Assembly (NCBI GenBank): GCA_905147135.1
Contig: LR990049.1
Location: 12,293,428-12,357,427 of the forward strand
DNA from: Blastobasis lacticolella
Lineage: Eukaryota > Arthropoda > Insecta > Lepidoptera > Blastobasidae
Length of the DNA stretch: 64,000 nt
Direction: 5' to 3'
The notes beneath the pieces were generated by a model. That model was not told where the DNA came from and searched no databases. It saw nothing but the letters and a program-made list of their open reading frames with translations. Positions 1-10,938 of this stretch are shown piece after piece. The translations under genes and the position numbers were made by a program. How positions within the stretch are numbered: the stretch's first letter is position 1; every line of letters starts with the position of its first letter.

Positions 1-461
1 GACATGCTTTTTTTATATATTAACGTGACAAGACAACGGGATTAAGATTTATATAAAGATAAAATTATGACAAAGATAAAAGTCTCACATGAAATAAGTC
101 AGTACCTTGTTATGCTGAAGTAACATAAGTCGTTGGTAACTGTAACTGCACGTAAAATTTCAATAATTACGTTTTTCCTACCGTCATCTTTGTAGTTTAC
201 ATGAAATCCATAGCAACGAATGATATAATCTCCATAAAGTCAATGTCAAAGTCAAAATTTCTTTATCGGATATATCTCTTGCAATCGTCAAAAAATACAC
301 AAATATAGCACAGCTTTTCTATCGTTACCACCACACTCCCACATTTCCCCACTTCAAGTTAAAATTAGCCACCCCGATTTACGGGAGCGACTCAAATCGA
401 GTCTGTCGCCGGCTATTCAGTTTACTTGCCAATTTGGTAGACATTGAAGTTTTTCAATGGT
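1..461. other. AT-rich DNA, nothing recognised
   Basis: No reading frame of note and no repeat that I could match to another part of the window. Confidence 0.5.
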
Positions 462-653
462 GAAGTTTCCATATCGATTAGAGCAGGCCCAGACGGTGCC
501 GATGCCCTGGCACCTCAGTTGCTCCGCTCCGCGTCTTTTGTACCTGGGTCATTAAAACTTTTATCTGACTCCGTAGGTGCACTCGCGACAGGCATTGTGC
601 TAAGCGTGCGCTTCTAGAGTGCTAAATATAGCCCCGACGGGGATCATGTTTAG
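462..653 (+). pseudogene. Decayed LINE reverse-transcriptase scrap
   Basis: One frame reads about 64 codons with a single TAG at 615-617. It contains AGPDG followed by a leucine-rich stretch and then a second PDGDHV-like segment. An AGPDG-type motif followed by a helix ending in a GxVPSxWK-like segment is the usual start of the LINE RT domain (RT motifs 0-1). The match is by eye and short. No endonuclease or YADD box is present on either side, so this is a fragment only. Confidence 0.4.
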
Positions 654-3555
654 ATAGTGACACTCGTGCGAAGGTACGGGTGAATAAAACGAACTTTAAA
701 ATTTAAGATTACTTGTGTATTGATAAAATAATTGTAAACGCTTTGATATTTGGGGACTAGTTATAACAGGGCACTTAATAAATAAAAATCGTTTACACAT
801 GGCACAGTATATTTGGGCACTTATCGAGAGCTCTTTAAAATTGTAGGTATGAATTTATAAGTAACGAATTTAATAATTTATAATCAGGCTACAACGACCC
901 ATAGTAATAAATAGTAATACATATCTATTTGACCCCAATTAAAATAAAACAGAAAAATAACACAATATTACATAAATTACGAAATAAATCAAAGCACACG
1001 CCGTGGTTTATACAGAAGAGACGCGGCGGAGGCGCGGCGGCGGCGTGGCGCGGACATTTGTCGACTTGCGACATCGAATTATACAGAAGAGACGGAGACG
1101 TGCGACGAGACGTGTGGCCATTGCGGATATTCGTGAAAACAAGAGAAATTCTCATATCGTCAAAAACGACTCTGTGCGATATAACCATAAGGTTGATTTT
1201 AGGTTTATTTGATTATCCACCTCCGCCGTGTCTCTTCTCTATAAAGCGTGCCTTAGCGCGCTCTCCAATATGACTGAGCAAAGGATGTTGTAATAAAATT
1301 TATTTCACACATCAAGAAATACACATTGAGCTTTTGAACCTAATAGATAAAAAGTTCAACAAAAATGTTGATTACTTGTTGACATGATTTTTCAAGCAGT
1401 TCTTAATAAGTCGAAATTTAGAGAAATAATCACTAAGCGGGAACATTGTTTCATTTGAACTGGGAATAATTAAACACTTTTATCAGCGTCTATGTGGTGA
1501 GCTTAAAGCGCGCGCACTGTAAGCTATGACGCTTTTAGACCGTAAAACACTTCAGTTGGCGACGTCCGCATTGTCTCCTTAATGTGGATGATATAGAATA
1601 CGTCTAGCTGAAGTTTTATTAGTGGCTGGTGGTAGTTCAGGGCAAAATTGCCTCCGCTCGGAGCTCGGAGGTTCTCTTCAAGTTATAATATTACGGCGGC
1701 AATGCAGCCCACCAAAGACTCATTACGTATGCTAAGCTATTTATTGAAGCTGGTACGAGCTGACGCTTTACTCAATAATTATTTTGTAAAGCAATTTGAT
1801 ACTACGATTTGGAGTAGAAACAATAAAGTTTGCTTCCAGTTGAGAATTATTACAGCTATACCTACAAATTAATGTAGTAAACACACTAAAATTACATATC
1901 AGTTTGTTAGTAGAACATCATAATATACCAATATATAAAGCTACGAAATACTCACATAACATACACGAGTTCTCGAAAAAGCAAACACAAGTAATAGAAC
2001 GTTTAATAGCTCTCATGCAAATATGGGCAGTGGTTTCGTATCTGAAATTATATGGAGGACGTTACTCGTTAAATTTATAATGGCGTTCATTGGAGAAGCC
2101 ATTTTCCAGAAGGGCTGCCATTGAGTGGCCTGACAAGCTCTCGGAAGCCATTATTGACAATTCAAAGGGCTATTAAATATATCCGAAAATATATTAAATT
2201 TTTGAGGTTGCTGCCGCGTACATCGATCAGCGGAGTAATTTACGGAACGATGGTAAATTTCCCTTCGCTCAAACAGGTAAAGCATCGCTGTATTAAATAT
2301 TGAGGAACACCTTATTTATTATTGAGAGCCCCCGTAGTAGGATGCGGGAGCGCGTCGCGTGATAGACTGCATACAGTCGCTGATCCGTAAAGTTTGTTGT
2401 TCCCGTGGACTTAACACGAGTTCCTGTTTTAATTTTAGATGATACATAAACTTGTTAAAGTGATGCTAGTAGGCTTATATCGATCTCGTGTAGGTCTCCG
2501 TTGATGGAAAATAGAACTGGGGAGACACTCTTGTACAGTATCAATATGTACGATTATTGATTAAGTAACTTTTACTTTTTTATAGAGGTTTATGTAATAA
2601 AAGTTTCTGCTCAAGCGTATCTACATTTGAAACTGATATAACGTAGCTATACTTGTCAATGAAGTCTTTGATAAAAATTAGGTCAATAAGATTAAATGAA
2701 TGATATCCCCTACCGTACCGATGAACTCCGACGTGACTGAATGGGACCTGCAGCATAGAATGTCTATAACAATAGTTAATATGCTATTTTCCATAATTTA
2801 TAGTAAGTTGTATCCGACATTAATTGTTGCATTAATGCATCTACAATCGTATTAATCAATAACTGTTTATTGCAGTTGCAGAAATCGCTGAAAATACTCT
2901 GCTGTCCAGACCCGAACTCAATGAACCGCTTCCCCAGATTTTGTTCCGGAACAAGCCACAAGCAGTTTGGCGGCGGCTTTTGTAGAGAATACTTGTTGCC
3001 CCCAAAAGTAAAGACAATATCATCATCTTGTTAGCGTCTAACCCAGCCTCGTCGTACATCGTTAGCTCTCGCATCCGATTCAGATATATCTATCTATCGC
3101 TTTTTCTCTTGATACCGATAAGTCTAGGCAACTTAAATAATAAAACTTAAAAAATATATACTCCTCTAACGTTCGATACGTAGGAAGCATCTGTGTTTCT
3201 TCCCAAGTTAGCCGAATCTATTCCGTAGCTATCGACTAAGGCTACGCTCCAGAGCAGCCGAAGTGTCAATCAGGCACTGAAGCGTGCTCAGCGCCGAGTG
3301 TGACACCCCTGACAATGGCTATTGGCAGTAAACATTTACTTGGCGGCCTCCACAAGACTGTGAAGCCACAATCTACGTCTATCAACTGCTAGTTACGCCT
3401 TGCCCAGTCAGCAGTCTGTTCTTAGATACGGCAGTTACGCGCTCAGACTCCCACATCATAAATAAAGCCAAAGCACTACTGGAGTTGAGCTTCCTTCATA
3501 TTATATCAGTGGAGTTTCGAAGACTACTTAATAACCCCACTTCTTTATGCAATTC
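654..3555. other. 2.9 kb without a recognisable gene
   Basis: AT-rich DNA with only short unconvincing frames. A purine- and GC-rich patch (about 1008-1130) has a 16-bp exact direct repeat at 1008-1023 and 1079-1094. GC-richer patches at 2330-2420 and 3240-3420 have no coding sense that I can defend. Confidence 0.5.
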
Positions 3556-3780
3556 AGTGACAAACAGGCAGCCTAGCTGATGGTAAGTGGTAACTGTAGC
3601 GCAACATCTACAGTTAATACATAGAGGTTGCAGGTAACAAAAATGCAGAACCGCGGGTGAGTTGTCACTGTAAGCACTAAGATGAAATGTCTCATGCCTA
3701 TAATTTCGCTGGCTACCTTATCCTTTAAACTGAGATACAACAAAGCAAGTATTATTGCTTGGCGGCAGTAATAGATAAGG
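3556..3780. repeat. Dispersed repeat R3, copy 1
   Basis: Shares its order of words (a TGGTAAGTGGTAACTGT-type start, then an AACAAAAATGCAGAACCG-type block, then a CTCATGCC-type block and a GGCGGCAGTAATAGAT-type end) with 24612-24832. It also matches the two flanks of the insertion at 56222-56496. Its class is not recognisable from these copies. Confidence 0.6.
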
Positions 3781-4041
3781 CGCTGGTACTCACTTGACAG
3801 AGTGAATATTCAAAAAAGTAAGTCAGACCAAAGCTCTGAACAATATTTGATATTTTTGCAACAAAGTGGCAAATGTATTGGTTTGTAAGAACCCCCTTGG
3901 AAAAGGGTATCTATCACTCGTTCAAAATAGTCTCAATATCGCCATGTTAAGAAGTCGAAAATAAGAAGTTGAAAATAACGTCACTTAGCTAATCTACTCC
4001 AAACCAAATGTTTATGCAAAATTTCGGCTCAATCGGTTAAG

Positions 4042-4123
4042 AACAATGAGGAGTTTTCCAGTAGGTATTGTCAGTTGGTTTCAAAAAGCATCAATAGATG
4101 GCGCTCCTACAATTTTGGTAATC
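4042..4123 (+). repeat. Inverted-repeat arm, left
   Basis: The CAATGAGGAGTTTTCC start and the AGATGGCGCTCCTAC...TTTTGGTAAT end recur in reverse complement at 5168-5246 with scattered mismatches and a small gap. The pair encloses the TTAA element. Either these are long terminal repeats of one foldback element, or two opposed copies of one repeat family. Confidence 0.65.
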
Positions 4124-4168
4124 TTTTTTTAATCTGTATGATGGTGGCAGTGATTTCATGCAGTCAAC

Positions 4169-4954
4169 TTAAGCGCGCTCCACATGTGGACAGTTCCGCG
4201 GGAACACGAGAATGTAGAGGTAGTATTCGTGTAGTCCCGTGCATATTTGGCATGTCTCGCCTATTTCATAGACTAAGTAGAGATAGTGTGTTGTCGTCTC
4301 GATTCGATCGATTTTATATTAATATTCCGAGCGCTTTTTCCCGTAACAGGTTCGGAGTACACTTGACCATGATCCAGGATATTAGTAGATCAAGTAATAG
4401 CAGTAGAGCAGCTGCCATCACCTCTGTGACCCTGTTTATAGTAGATTACTGATATTACACCGATGAATCGATAAAATGTCGCGCTTTTTGACACCACCAC
4501 ATCCCTAATAGGCGAGAATGTAGAGGGTCGACCTAAAGCGCGCTCCACATGTGGACAGTTTCGCGGGAACACGAGAATGTAGAGGGAGTATTCGTGTAGT
4601 CCCGTGCATGTTTGGCATGTCTCGCCTCTTTCATAGACTAAGTAGAGATAGTTTGTTGTCGTCTTGATTCGATCGATTTTATATTTATATTCCTAGCGCT
4701 TTTTCCCGTAACAGGTTCGGGGTACACTTGAATATGATCCAGGATATTAGTAGATCAAGTAATTACAGTAGAGCAGCTGCCATCACCTCTGTGACCCTGT
4801 TTACAGTAGATTACTGATATTACACCGATGAATCGATAAAATGTCGCGCGTTTTGACACCACCACATCCCTAATAGGCGAGAATGTAGAGGGTCGACCAA
4901 AGTCCCGGCAAAAGTTTCGCCTTAAGTTTCGGTGAACATGTGGAGTGCGCTTAA
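4169..4954. mobile_element. TTAA-flanked inverted-repeat element (MITE-like)
   Basis: TTAA occurs at both edges (4169-4172 and 4951-4954). Just inside, GCGCGCTCCACATGT on the left matches the reverse complement of the right end at 14 of 15 positions. TTAA target duplication is the hallmark of piggyBac-type transposition, but the terminus does not start with the CCC/CCY usual for piggyBac. The superfamily is therefore uncertain. No transposase frame is present, so the element is non-autonomous. Most of its length is an internal tandem duplication (4171-4898). The right terminal repeat follows a short unduplicated segment (4899-4950). Confidence 0.7.
4171..4898 (+). repeat. Tandem duplication, two units of about 365 bp
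   Basis: Unit 1 (4171-4532) and unit 2 (4536-4898) run in parallel from AAGCGCGCTCCACATGTGG to GAGAATGTAGAGGGTCGACC with only scattered substitutions. The TTAA of unit 1 is TAAA at the head of unit 2. Both units contain a segment resembling part of the S2 SINE (compare 4369-4437 with 22315-22380). Confidence 0.9.
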
Positions 4955-5167
4955 TACTAAACTTAAAAATAAAATGTTTATTAATATAAACATAACTGTT
5001 AAAGGTTGAACGAAATGTAAAAAGAAATATTTATAGAAGTTGGCACTATGTTCCATTATTATTACAACCTCTAAAATGGTTGAAAACTATTGACAAATAC
5101 AATATTATCTAATACAACGTACCCAGTGTTTATATCCTGTTTGCTAAGAACCTATTTCAAGCGATTA

Positions 5168-5246
5168 TCAATTACCAAAATTGTCGGGGCGCCATCTAGT
5201 GAGTGGTTAGGAATGCTTTAGATACCTTTTGGAAAACTGCTCATTG
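5168..5246 (-). repeat. Inverted-repeat arm, right
   Basis: Reverse-complement partner of 4042-4123. See that entry. Confidence 0.65.
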
Positions 5247-6810
5247 GTCTAAATTTAAGTTGCGAGATTTGACCCTTAACCATAGAGCAAAAAAAATTTT
5301 GCCAGTCTATAGAGGGCTGTGACAGTTTTTTTATACGAAAAATGCATGCCAGATCAGAGACAAAATATAATGAAATCTCCTTCATTTTCTGTCAGCAGCA
5401 AATAAAAAGGGCTGTCACTCTCTCGATACTCTCTTTCGATGTATTATATTAAGCGATATTATCGATATCGATGTAATAAGAATTTTCCTTAATCACTTTC
5501 ATAAATAGAAAGCAACATTATTCCCGAGTGACATAGGTCACTTTTATCCGGGGAAGTTGTAGCATTCGACAAAACTAAAAGAATAAAGATCGGGTAAATT
5601 TACTTACAAAATTTAAAGCTCAACTATTATTATTTGCCTACATAATTCCAATGCTCAACGATCTCCCCCAATTCTTTCACTCCTCGTGATCAATTGGTAT
5701 TTTTTGCTTACATCGACATTGGGAAAAAGGAGCGAACAAGTTACTATCTCACGCCCGACTCAAATTAATTTTACGTCTATTTTGGAATTTAATAGGTAAT
5801 TACGATTTATCGATGTTTTCACACTACATAACACAGAGCTTGTCGTAATATTTATGTCAAGAAATTACTGAAACCTCGAGACATTTAAAATAAATAGCTA
5901 CTGAAACAAGACTAACAATATATTTAAAAGGTAGCGGTCTAATGCACTTTACTAATATAATACAATAAGAAAACATTCAACACAAAGTATGAAATTATTT
6001 TATCAATAAATAAACTGATATCGTTTCAGAATAGTTTGTTTCCAAGTTTGTGCTAGACATCTAATTATTTGTCAAGCTGACAAGCAATTTGGTTGTCAAA
6101 CATTGGCACGAATTTTGTCTATGAGGGCCGCTCTACTTAACCATGCAGGTAGCAAACTTTCCAATCTCTTTGCCCATAACCGTGAACAACAGATAAGAAA
6201 ACAATACAACTCCACTTTTGTCACATTTGTTTTCAATTTGTTTGTGTACTTTTTATTTTTCTTTCGTTTGCAGTTCTTTGTATGTGTTAATTTTACGAAA
6301 AATTATTGTTTCAATGTTGTAGCAAGGAAATCACTGTAACAAAAAAACGTTAAATAATAGCTTGTAAAACGAAACTTACACACTTAAGTACCTAATTAAG
6401 TCAAAGTTTGCTCGTGCCTCGTCAGTATGAATTACTTTTATACTTTCTTATCCATTCCTTTCAAGGAACTCCTCGGATCCTTTGTGAACTTTGATTTCAA
6501 TTGATTGAGGAGACTCTTAAGTTAAAACAGGCAACTTCGTATTTCGTAAAACGGAAGGTATACCTACCTACACAATAATTAATACTCTGTGTAGGTGTAT
6601 TAATGATAGAACCTAATTAATTTATTATACATAAATTAAACCCTCTTTTGTCGATTAGTTTACGGTAAAATTAGTATGTACATTGCGATCACTTTGAACT
6701 TCGATCAACAGTACGATAAAATTAGGCTATTATAGCGTAAAATATAGGAATAATGTCTGAAAGAATATTTCTAGTCCGTCAGGTGAATTATCAAAAAATA
6801 TTGGACTCGC
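5247..6810. other. 1.6 kb without a recognisable gene
   Basis: AT-rich DNA. The longest frame (6103-6339) is low-complexity and hydrophobic and resembles no family that I know. Confidence 0.5.
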
Positions 6811-7002
6811 ATTTTTCATTTGTTACTAAAACAAAAAATAACGCCGTTACAGTGCGTTGAAATGTTGCGTGACGACACGCCTGAGGTGAAATTAAACAGT
6901 AGTGACGTCTTGAGCCCCCTCTCCAAATCTTTATTTTATTTGTTTAATATATATATGTGTTTAATAAGTTTTTATAATCTAACTGACGGCTAATTAGAAC
7001 CC
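6811..7002. repeat. Dispersed repeat R5, copy 1
   Basis: Matches 53226-53423 in the same orientation. Shared words in the same order are ACAAAAAATAA, GTTGAAAT.TTGCGTGACG, CTGAGGTGAAATT and TTTATAATCTAACTGACGG, followed by CTAATTAGA. The middle is more diverged. Confidence 0.7.
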
Positions 7003-7041
7003 AGTCATAATTCCTATTGTAGTGTGACAAACGATGGTTTA

Positions 7042-7102
7042 GTCTAATGGCTGTCGCTCCATTGTAATTACCTGTTCTGCCAAACCCTGGATCATCCTCA
7101 TT
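7042..7102 (+). repeat. Fragment of SINE family S2
   Basis: TAATTACCTG.TCTGC followed by a CCTGGATCAT block matches the body of the S2 SINE seen at 22274-22581 and 52318-52450. It lies just downstream of R5 copy 1. Confidence 0.5.
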
Positions 7103-7407
7103 GCGTCCGAAAAATTCAGACCTAGTAAACTTGAACAGAAATCGGAAGTCGCTTTCGCACTCGAATTCCAATATAATTCAGGCGAGGTACATCAGAATAT
7201 ATCACAATTTTCAAAACTGTCTGGATGCTTTGTCAAGCCTAAGGAGTCCACTTGGGTGAGTATTGCAGCTTTATGAATTTCTGCCGCCAACCAATAATGT
7301 TGGAATTATTGTGTTCCACTTTGAAAGATACGGTAGATAGGCAGAAGATGACAGTTGTAGTAAGTGTGTACAACATTTAGCGACTTATATAGTGATATTT
7401 TACAATG

Positions 7408-7553
7408 TGGACATTTTGCGACCTGGACATTTTGCAACCTGGACATTTTGCAATCTGGACATTATGCAACCTGGACATTTTGCAACTTGGACATTTTGCG
7501 ACTTAGACATTTTTTTACCAGTGGACATTTTGCAACTGGGACATTTTGAGACT
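7408..7553 (+). repeat. 16-bp minisatellite, about 9 copies
   Basis: The unit is TGGACATTTTGCAACC with one or two changes per copy. The seventh copy is distorted by a T-run near 7508-7520. Because 16 is not a multiple of 3, all three forward frames stay open and give look-alike W/C/D-rich peptides. These are not evidence of coding. Confidence 0.95.
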
Positions 7554-7678
7554 AAACGGGTAAAACTTACCATCAGGTGAGTTGTCTGCTCGTTTGTCAC
7601 TGATTATTACGCAAAAATAGGTCGTGTCGAAAGAACATGGCGGTTTTTAACATCGAAAAATTTCGCCAACATTTTGAC

Positions 7679-7834
7679 AAAAAAAAATTATGGGCAGACA
7701 AAGAGTTAAGCGGGCCACCTGATGGAAAGTGGTCACCGCCGCCTATGGACAGCAACACCAGGGGCGCTAATAATGCGTTGCCCACCTCTAAAGATACCGC
7801 TAATATATTATACCTCTCAAACGATCCCATAATA
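7679..7834 (-). mobile_element. 5'-truncated LINE C copy (3' tail)
   Basis: On the minus strand it starts at the TGGGATCG block just before the end of the LINE C reading frame. It runs through the GGCGGCGGTGACCACTTTCCATCAGG block and ends in an A-tract (T-run at 7680-7687 on the plus strand). It corresponds to about 13810-13970 of LINE C. No target duplication is visible. Confidence 0.85.
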
Positions 7835-8724
7835 TATGATATATTATGTGTTCAGTGTTTCCTTTGAAACGCTGAACACATTTCTCGGATTCGTATCGGA
7901 CGCAGTGAGTGAGCGCCCTTAGTCCAGCTGTTTCGGTTGCGACCGGTCTCTCAATTACTCGCAGTTTACCTGCCTTTTAGCAGTGTGAAAGTGTTAACTA
8001 GCGGCTAGCTTGTGCCGATGAGGCGTCGGGCTAAACGCTTGTGTGCTTGACAGCTCTTCTATAATCAAGCGACAAGGAAATGGCTCGGATAAAACGGGCA
8101 ATTAAACGGCTCTGTTCAAAGATAGTTTGGTTGGTGTACATGATACAGTGTAGATGAAGGTAGTAAATAATTTACGTCGGTTAATTCGGCTTCGTAGACC
8201 GTCGTCTCGGTATTACGCGTGCCTGTGAGTAAATACAAAGACGCAGGTATAGCCGATGTACTGATATACCTACTGTGAGGGTGCCGTATATTATCGTATG
8301 TCATCGACTACAAGAAAAATTCCACTTAGTAGAGGTTTAGAAGACCCACAAAACGTTGGTCTGCCCGTGCACAAATTGGCACAAATAAGGAGGTACTTAA
8401 GAAAATTATTTTAAATTAATAAGGCATTAAAAAGGTAATTTTAAAAGTAAATATCCGCTAAAAGGAAGATTCATGAAAAACCGCCGCTATCAAAACCTTT
8501 GACCGAATTTATTGAAAATATTCGGCTGAGCATTTCTGCCATGTAGCTAGCGTGCCGTCAACCTGGGAATTAAATTCCTTTATGGAGCGCGCGGCTTTCG
8601 ACGGATTTTACGTCAACAAATAATGTCGGGGAAATATAATAAATCGGAAGAGCGACACACCGTTACAAATAGGAACTACGTCGTTCTTTTGAGATAATCG
8701 AGATCTAATGACGACTTGAGGCTC
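7835..8724. other. No gene seen
   Basis: Moderately GC-rich at 7880-8060, AT-rich afterwards. There is no coherent long frame and no match to other parts of the window. Confidence 0.5.
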
Positions 8725-8726
8725 TA

Positions 8727-8914
8727 TTTTTGATTAGCTCGCCTCGATTCGAACGGGTTTCATTTTTTATTTTCGGCATGAAAAATTCAATATTTTTTAA
8801 ATCACATTGGCAACACCAAAAATATGGAGAATCAGCAACATGCATCAAAATATAATTTTTCATGTCGAAAATAAAAATTGCAAACCATTCGGATCGAGGC
8901 GAGTGGTTCAAAAA
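8727..8914. mobile_element. Foldback MITE with TA target duplication
   Basis: Two arms of about 65 bp (8727-8795 and 8845-8914) are reverse complements with scattered mismatches and enclose a loop of about 50 bp. Both ends begin TTTTTGA on their own strand. A TA dinucleotide lies immediately outside each end (8725-8726 and 8915-8916), as expected for Tc1/mariner-type insertion. The element is 188 bp long and has no coding capacity. Confidence 0.85.
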
Positions 8915-8916
8915 TA

Positions 8917-9172
8917 CCTGAGTGGTTCAGTTAATTAACTTGTCGGTCTGCCATGCAGAGGTCCGAGGTTCGATTTCCGGCCAGGCAAAAATTGAAATGA
9001 TGAATTGTAATTTCTGCGACGAGTCTGGGTGTTATATGTATACTAAGTATATAACTAAAAATACATCAGTAGTTTTATCAATGTTCTGGCACCCATAACA
9101 CAATCTTTGCCTACTTTGGGGCTAGACGGCGCTGTTTGAATTGTCCAAGCATATTTATTTATTTATTTAATC
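8917..9172 (+). mobile_element. tRNA-headed SINE S1, full-length copy
   Basis: The head CCTGAGTGGTTCAGTT resembles a pol III A box and AGGTTCGATTTCC a B box, so it is tRNA-related. A body with GGGTGTTATATGTAT and GGGGCTAGACGGCGCTGT words follows and ends in a (TATT)n tail at about 9153-9172. The same body occurs at 58125-58369 on the minus strand. The first base lies directly against the TA of the preceding MITE. Confidence 0.85.
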
Positions 9173-10124
9173 TTGTGAGTAAATTAATCACGTATGAAAC
9201 AAGGAAAACCAAAAGTTAAGGTCATATATACTCAGACCGTGTCGCAGCTAATATGGCACTTTTACCTCTTCGTAATATGAATATACGCCGGTCTGGCCCA
9301 TCACAAGTAACTTTCACTTACGTTTGGATTTCAACACACGTAGTCACGTCCTACATATTTCTTCTTAATACCATATTTTGGTGCCGTACTGGCCGTCGGC
9401 AGGCAGTTTTGTACGAACCTAATCCTAATGGTTGTTTACGCAAAATTGTAATGTAATTGTATTGCCGTGGCTTTCTTATGTACGAGTACCTATAAGGTAG
9501 ATTCTGAAACTTTTATCCGGTGTGTCGTGTTCAGTAGGCTGATTACGTAACGCTGTTGACAAAATTTCTCTAATTTCAATTATCGAAATTGTTACTTTTG
9601 CGATAACGTATGATTGATTTAATAGTTTCAGTTTATAGCAATGGAACTTTGTTAGCAGTTAGCACTTATCTTGAATTTCTCGAAAACCACTAGAAGGAGG
9701 GACGTCCGGGAGCCGGGAAATGATGAGGCGCTTTTTTTTATTTACTCACGGGCAACAACATGCTTCTAATGTTAAACCATTTACAAACACATTTGAAACT
9801 GCTCACCTCTAGACTTGAAGGCCCACTTTCACATCAAACTAAAACGGCTACGTCAATCATCACAATAAATTATCAAAACGACAGAATACTTTAAAGAGAA
9901 TCAATAAAATAACGTACAATACAGAGGAATAAGTGAAGAAATTGCAAAGAAGAAAATAGTTTTACACGGTTATGTTATTTACTGAAGGATACATCAGTGT
10001 GTACTGGATTCTAAAGGATAGAGCAATAAGCCATACTTCAAACATGACTTTACCTGCAGTCAAAGAAATGTTTCCGAATAAAATTCCACATAAATAAATT
10101 GAGTCACAAGGCATGTTTCTCATG
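9173..10124. other. No gene seen
   Basis: AT-rich. Part of 9730-10124 could be upstream sequence of the Jockey-like LINE that becomes recognisable from about 10125, but it is too decayed to say. Confidence 0.45.
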
Positions 10125-10526
10125 AGTATATCTCAAAACGCAAATATTTTATACGACCTGTTTATCTTATAGATTTATGTAATATCCACCTTACATATGG
10201 CAAACTGTTAGCTTTTGCTGATGATACAGTTTTGCTATTTAGTACAAAATCTTGGGAGGACGTGTATTACAATGATCAGAATGGACTAATTAAGGTAACA
10301 GTAGCTTCGTTTAAACAAACTCACTTTGAATATTAACAAATCTAATCACAAATTTTAGTGAAGTGAGTATTTACACTGAAAATCATTAACCGTGTATCTG
10401 ATTCACAGTTTGATGTTCATTCACTCCACTGATACTGTCTGCTCCTGTCCTACTTACTTCAACTATCTGAAACCTATAAATGTAACCTAGAATCGTTCTA
10501 ACTGATACAAAACTTCGTTTTAAACC
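10125..10526 (+). pseudogene. Jockey-like LINE, RT fragment, 5' half
   Basis: Broken by frameshifts and stops, it still shows an INDLCNIHL-like stretch, the catalytic box FADDTVLLF (about 10212-10240), a following WEDV segment, an LNINKSNHKF segment and a YLGI-like block ending in FKPHI. This order is that of the RT palm to thumb in Jockey-superfamily LINEs. The frame breaks off at the LINE C insertion and resumes at 13988 with the matching codons. This is an old, dead copy. Confidence 0.75.
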
Positions 10527-10532
10527 ACATAT
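10527..10532. other. Left target-site duplication ACATAT (LINE C)
   Basis: ACATAT here and at 13982-13987. Removing the insert and one copy restores the codons P-H-I-D-L-L in the Jockey-like LINE. Confidence 0.85.
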
Positions 10533-10938
10533 TTTTGCTTGGTGGTAAGGCCTCGGCCCGCATGGCTAGCGACCACCCACGGAGATGAGTCTGCATGGCG
10601 CTAAGCAGCCTCTGGGCTGTGTGTCCGTCAGAGTACTCCGTGAGCCATTCCCCCTTGTCCGAGTGCTATAATATTGGTATCCTGTAGGTCCCAGTTTTGT
10701 GTTGTACATGTTAGAGGGTTGGGCGTGACAGGTTGGCGCGGGGGCCAGGGAGACCCGATGAAACGGCTCGTTGCTGGCCGCCCGCCAGTTAGTAGGGGAC
10801 CCGAACCCGGGCATCACTTTTAATCTCCGGCCTGGGAGGCTGTCCAGCCAACGGCGGGTCAGAAGCAAAACGTCCTTGCCCTACTGGATACCAGTGATTT
10901 AGCACTCCTTTACATCCCCACCTTTAATATTACCACAA

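Noticed and set aside
4075..4452. A 125-residue plus-strand frame
   Set aside because: It crosses the edge of the TTAA element and its tandem unit. The second unit does not keep the frame, so coding is unlikely.
7364..7600. Open frames with repeated W, C and D residues on both strands
   Set aside because: They are produced by the 16-bp minisatellite, which has no stops in the repeat frames. There is no support outside the repeat.
8917..8985. tRNA gene
   Set aside because: A- and B-box-like words are present, but the body and tail recur at 58125 and partly at 25519, so this is a SINE head and not a functional tRNA. The same reasoning applies to 22530-22581.
10566..10868. A 100-residue minus-strand frame
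   Set aside because: It lies in the 5' region of LINE C on the antisense strand and has no family resemblance.
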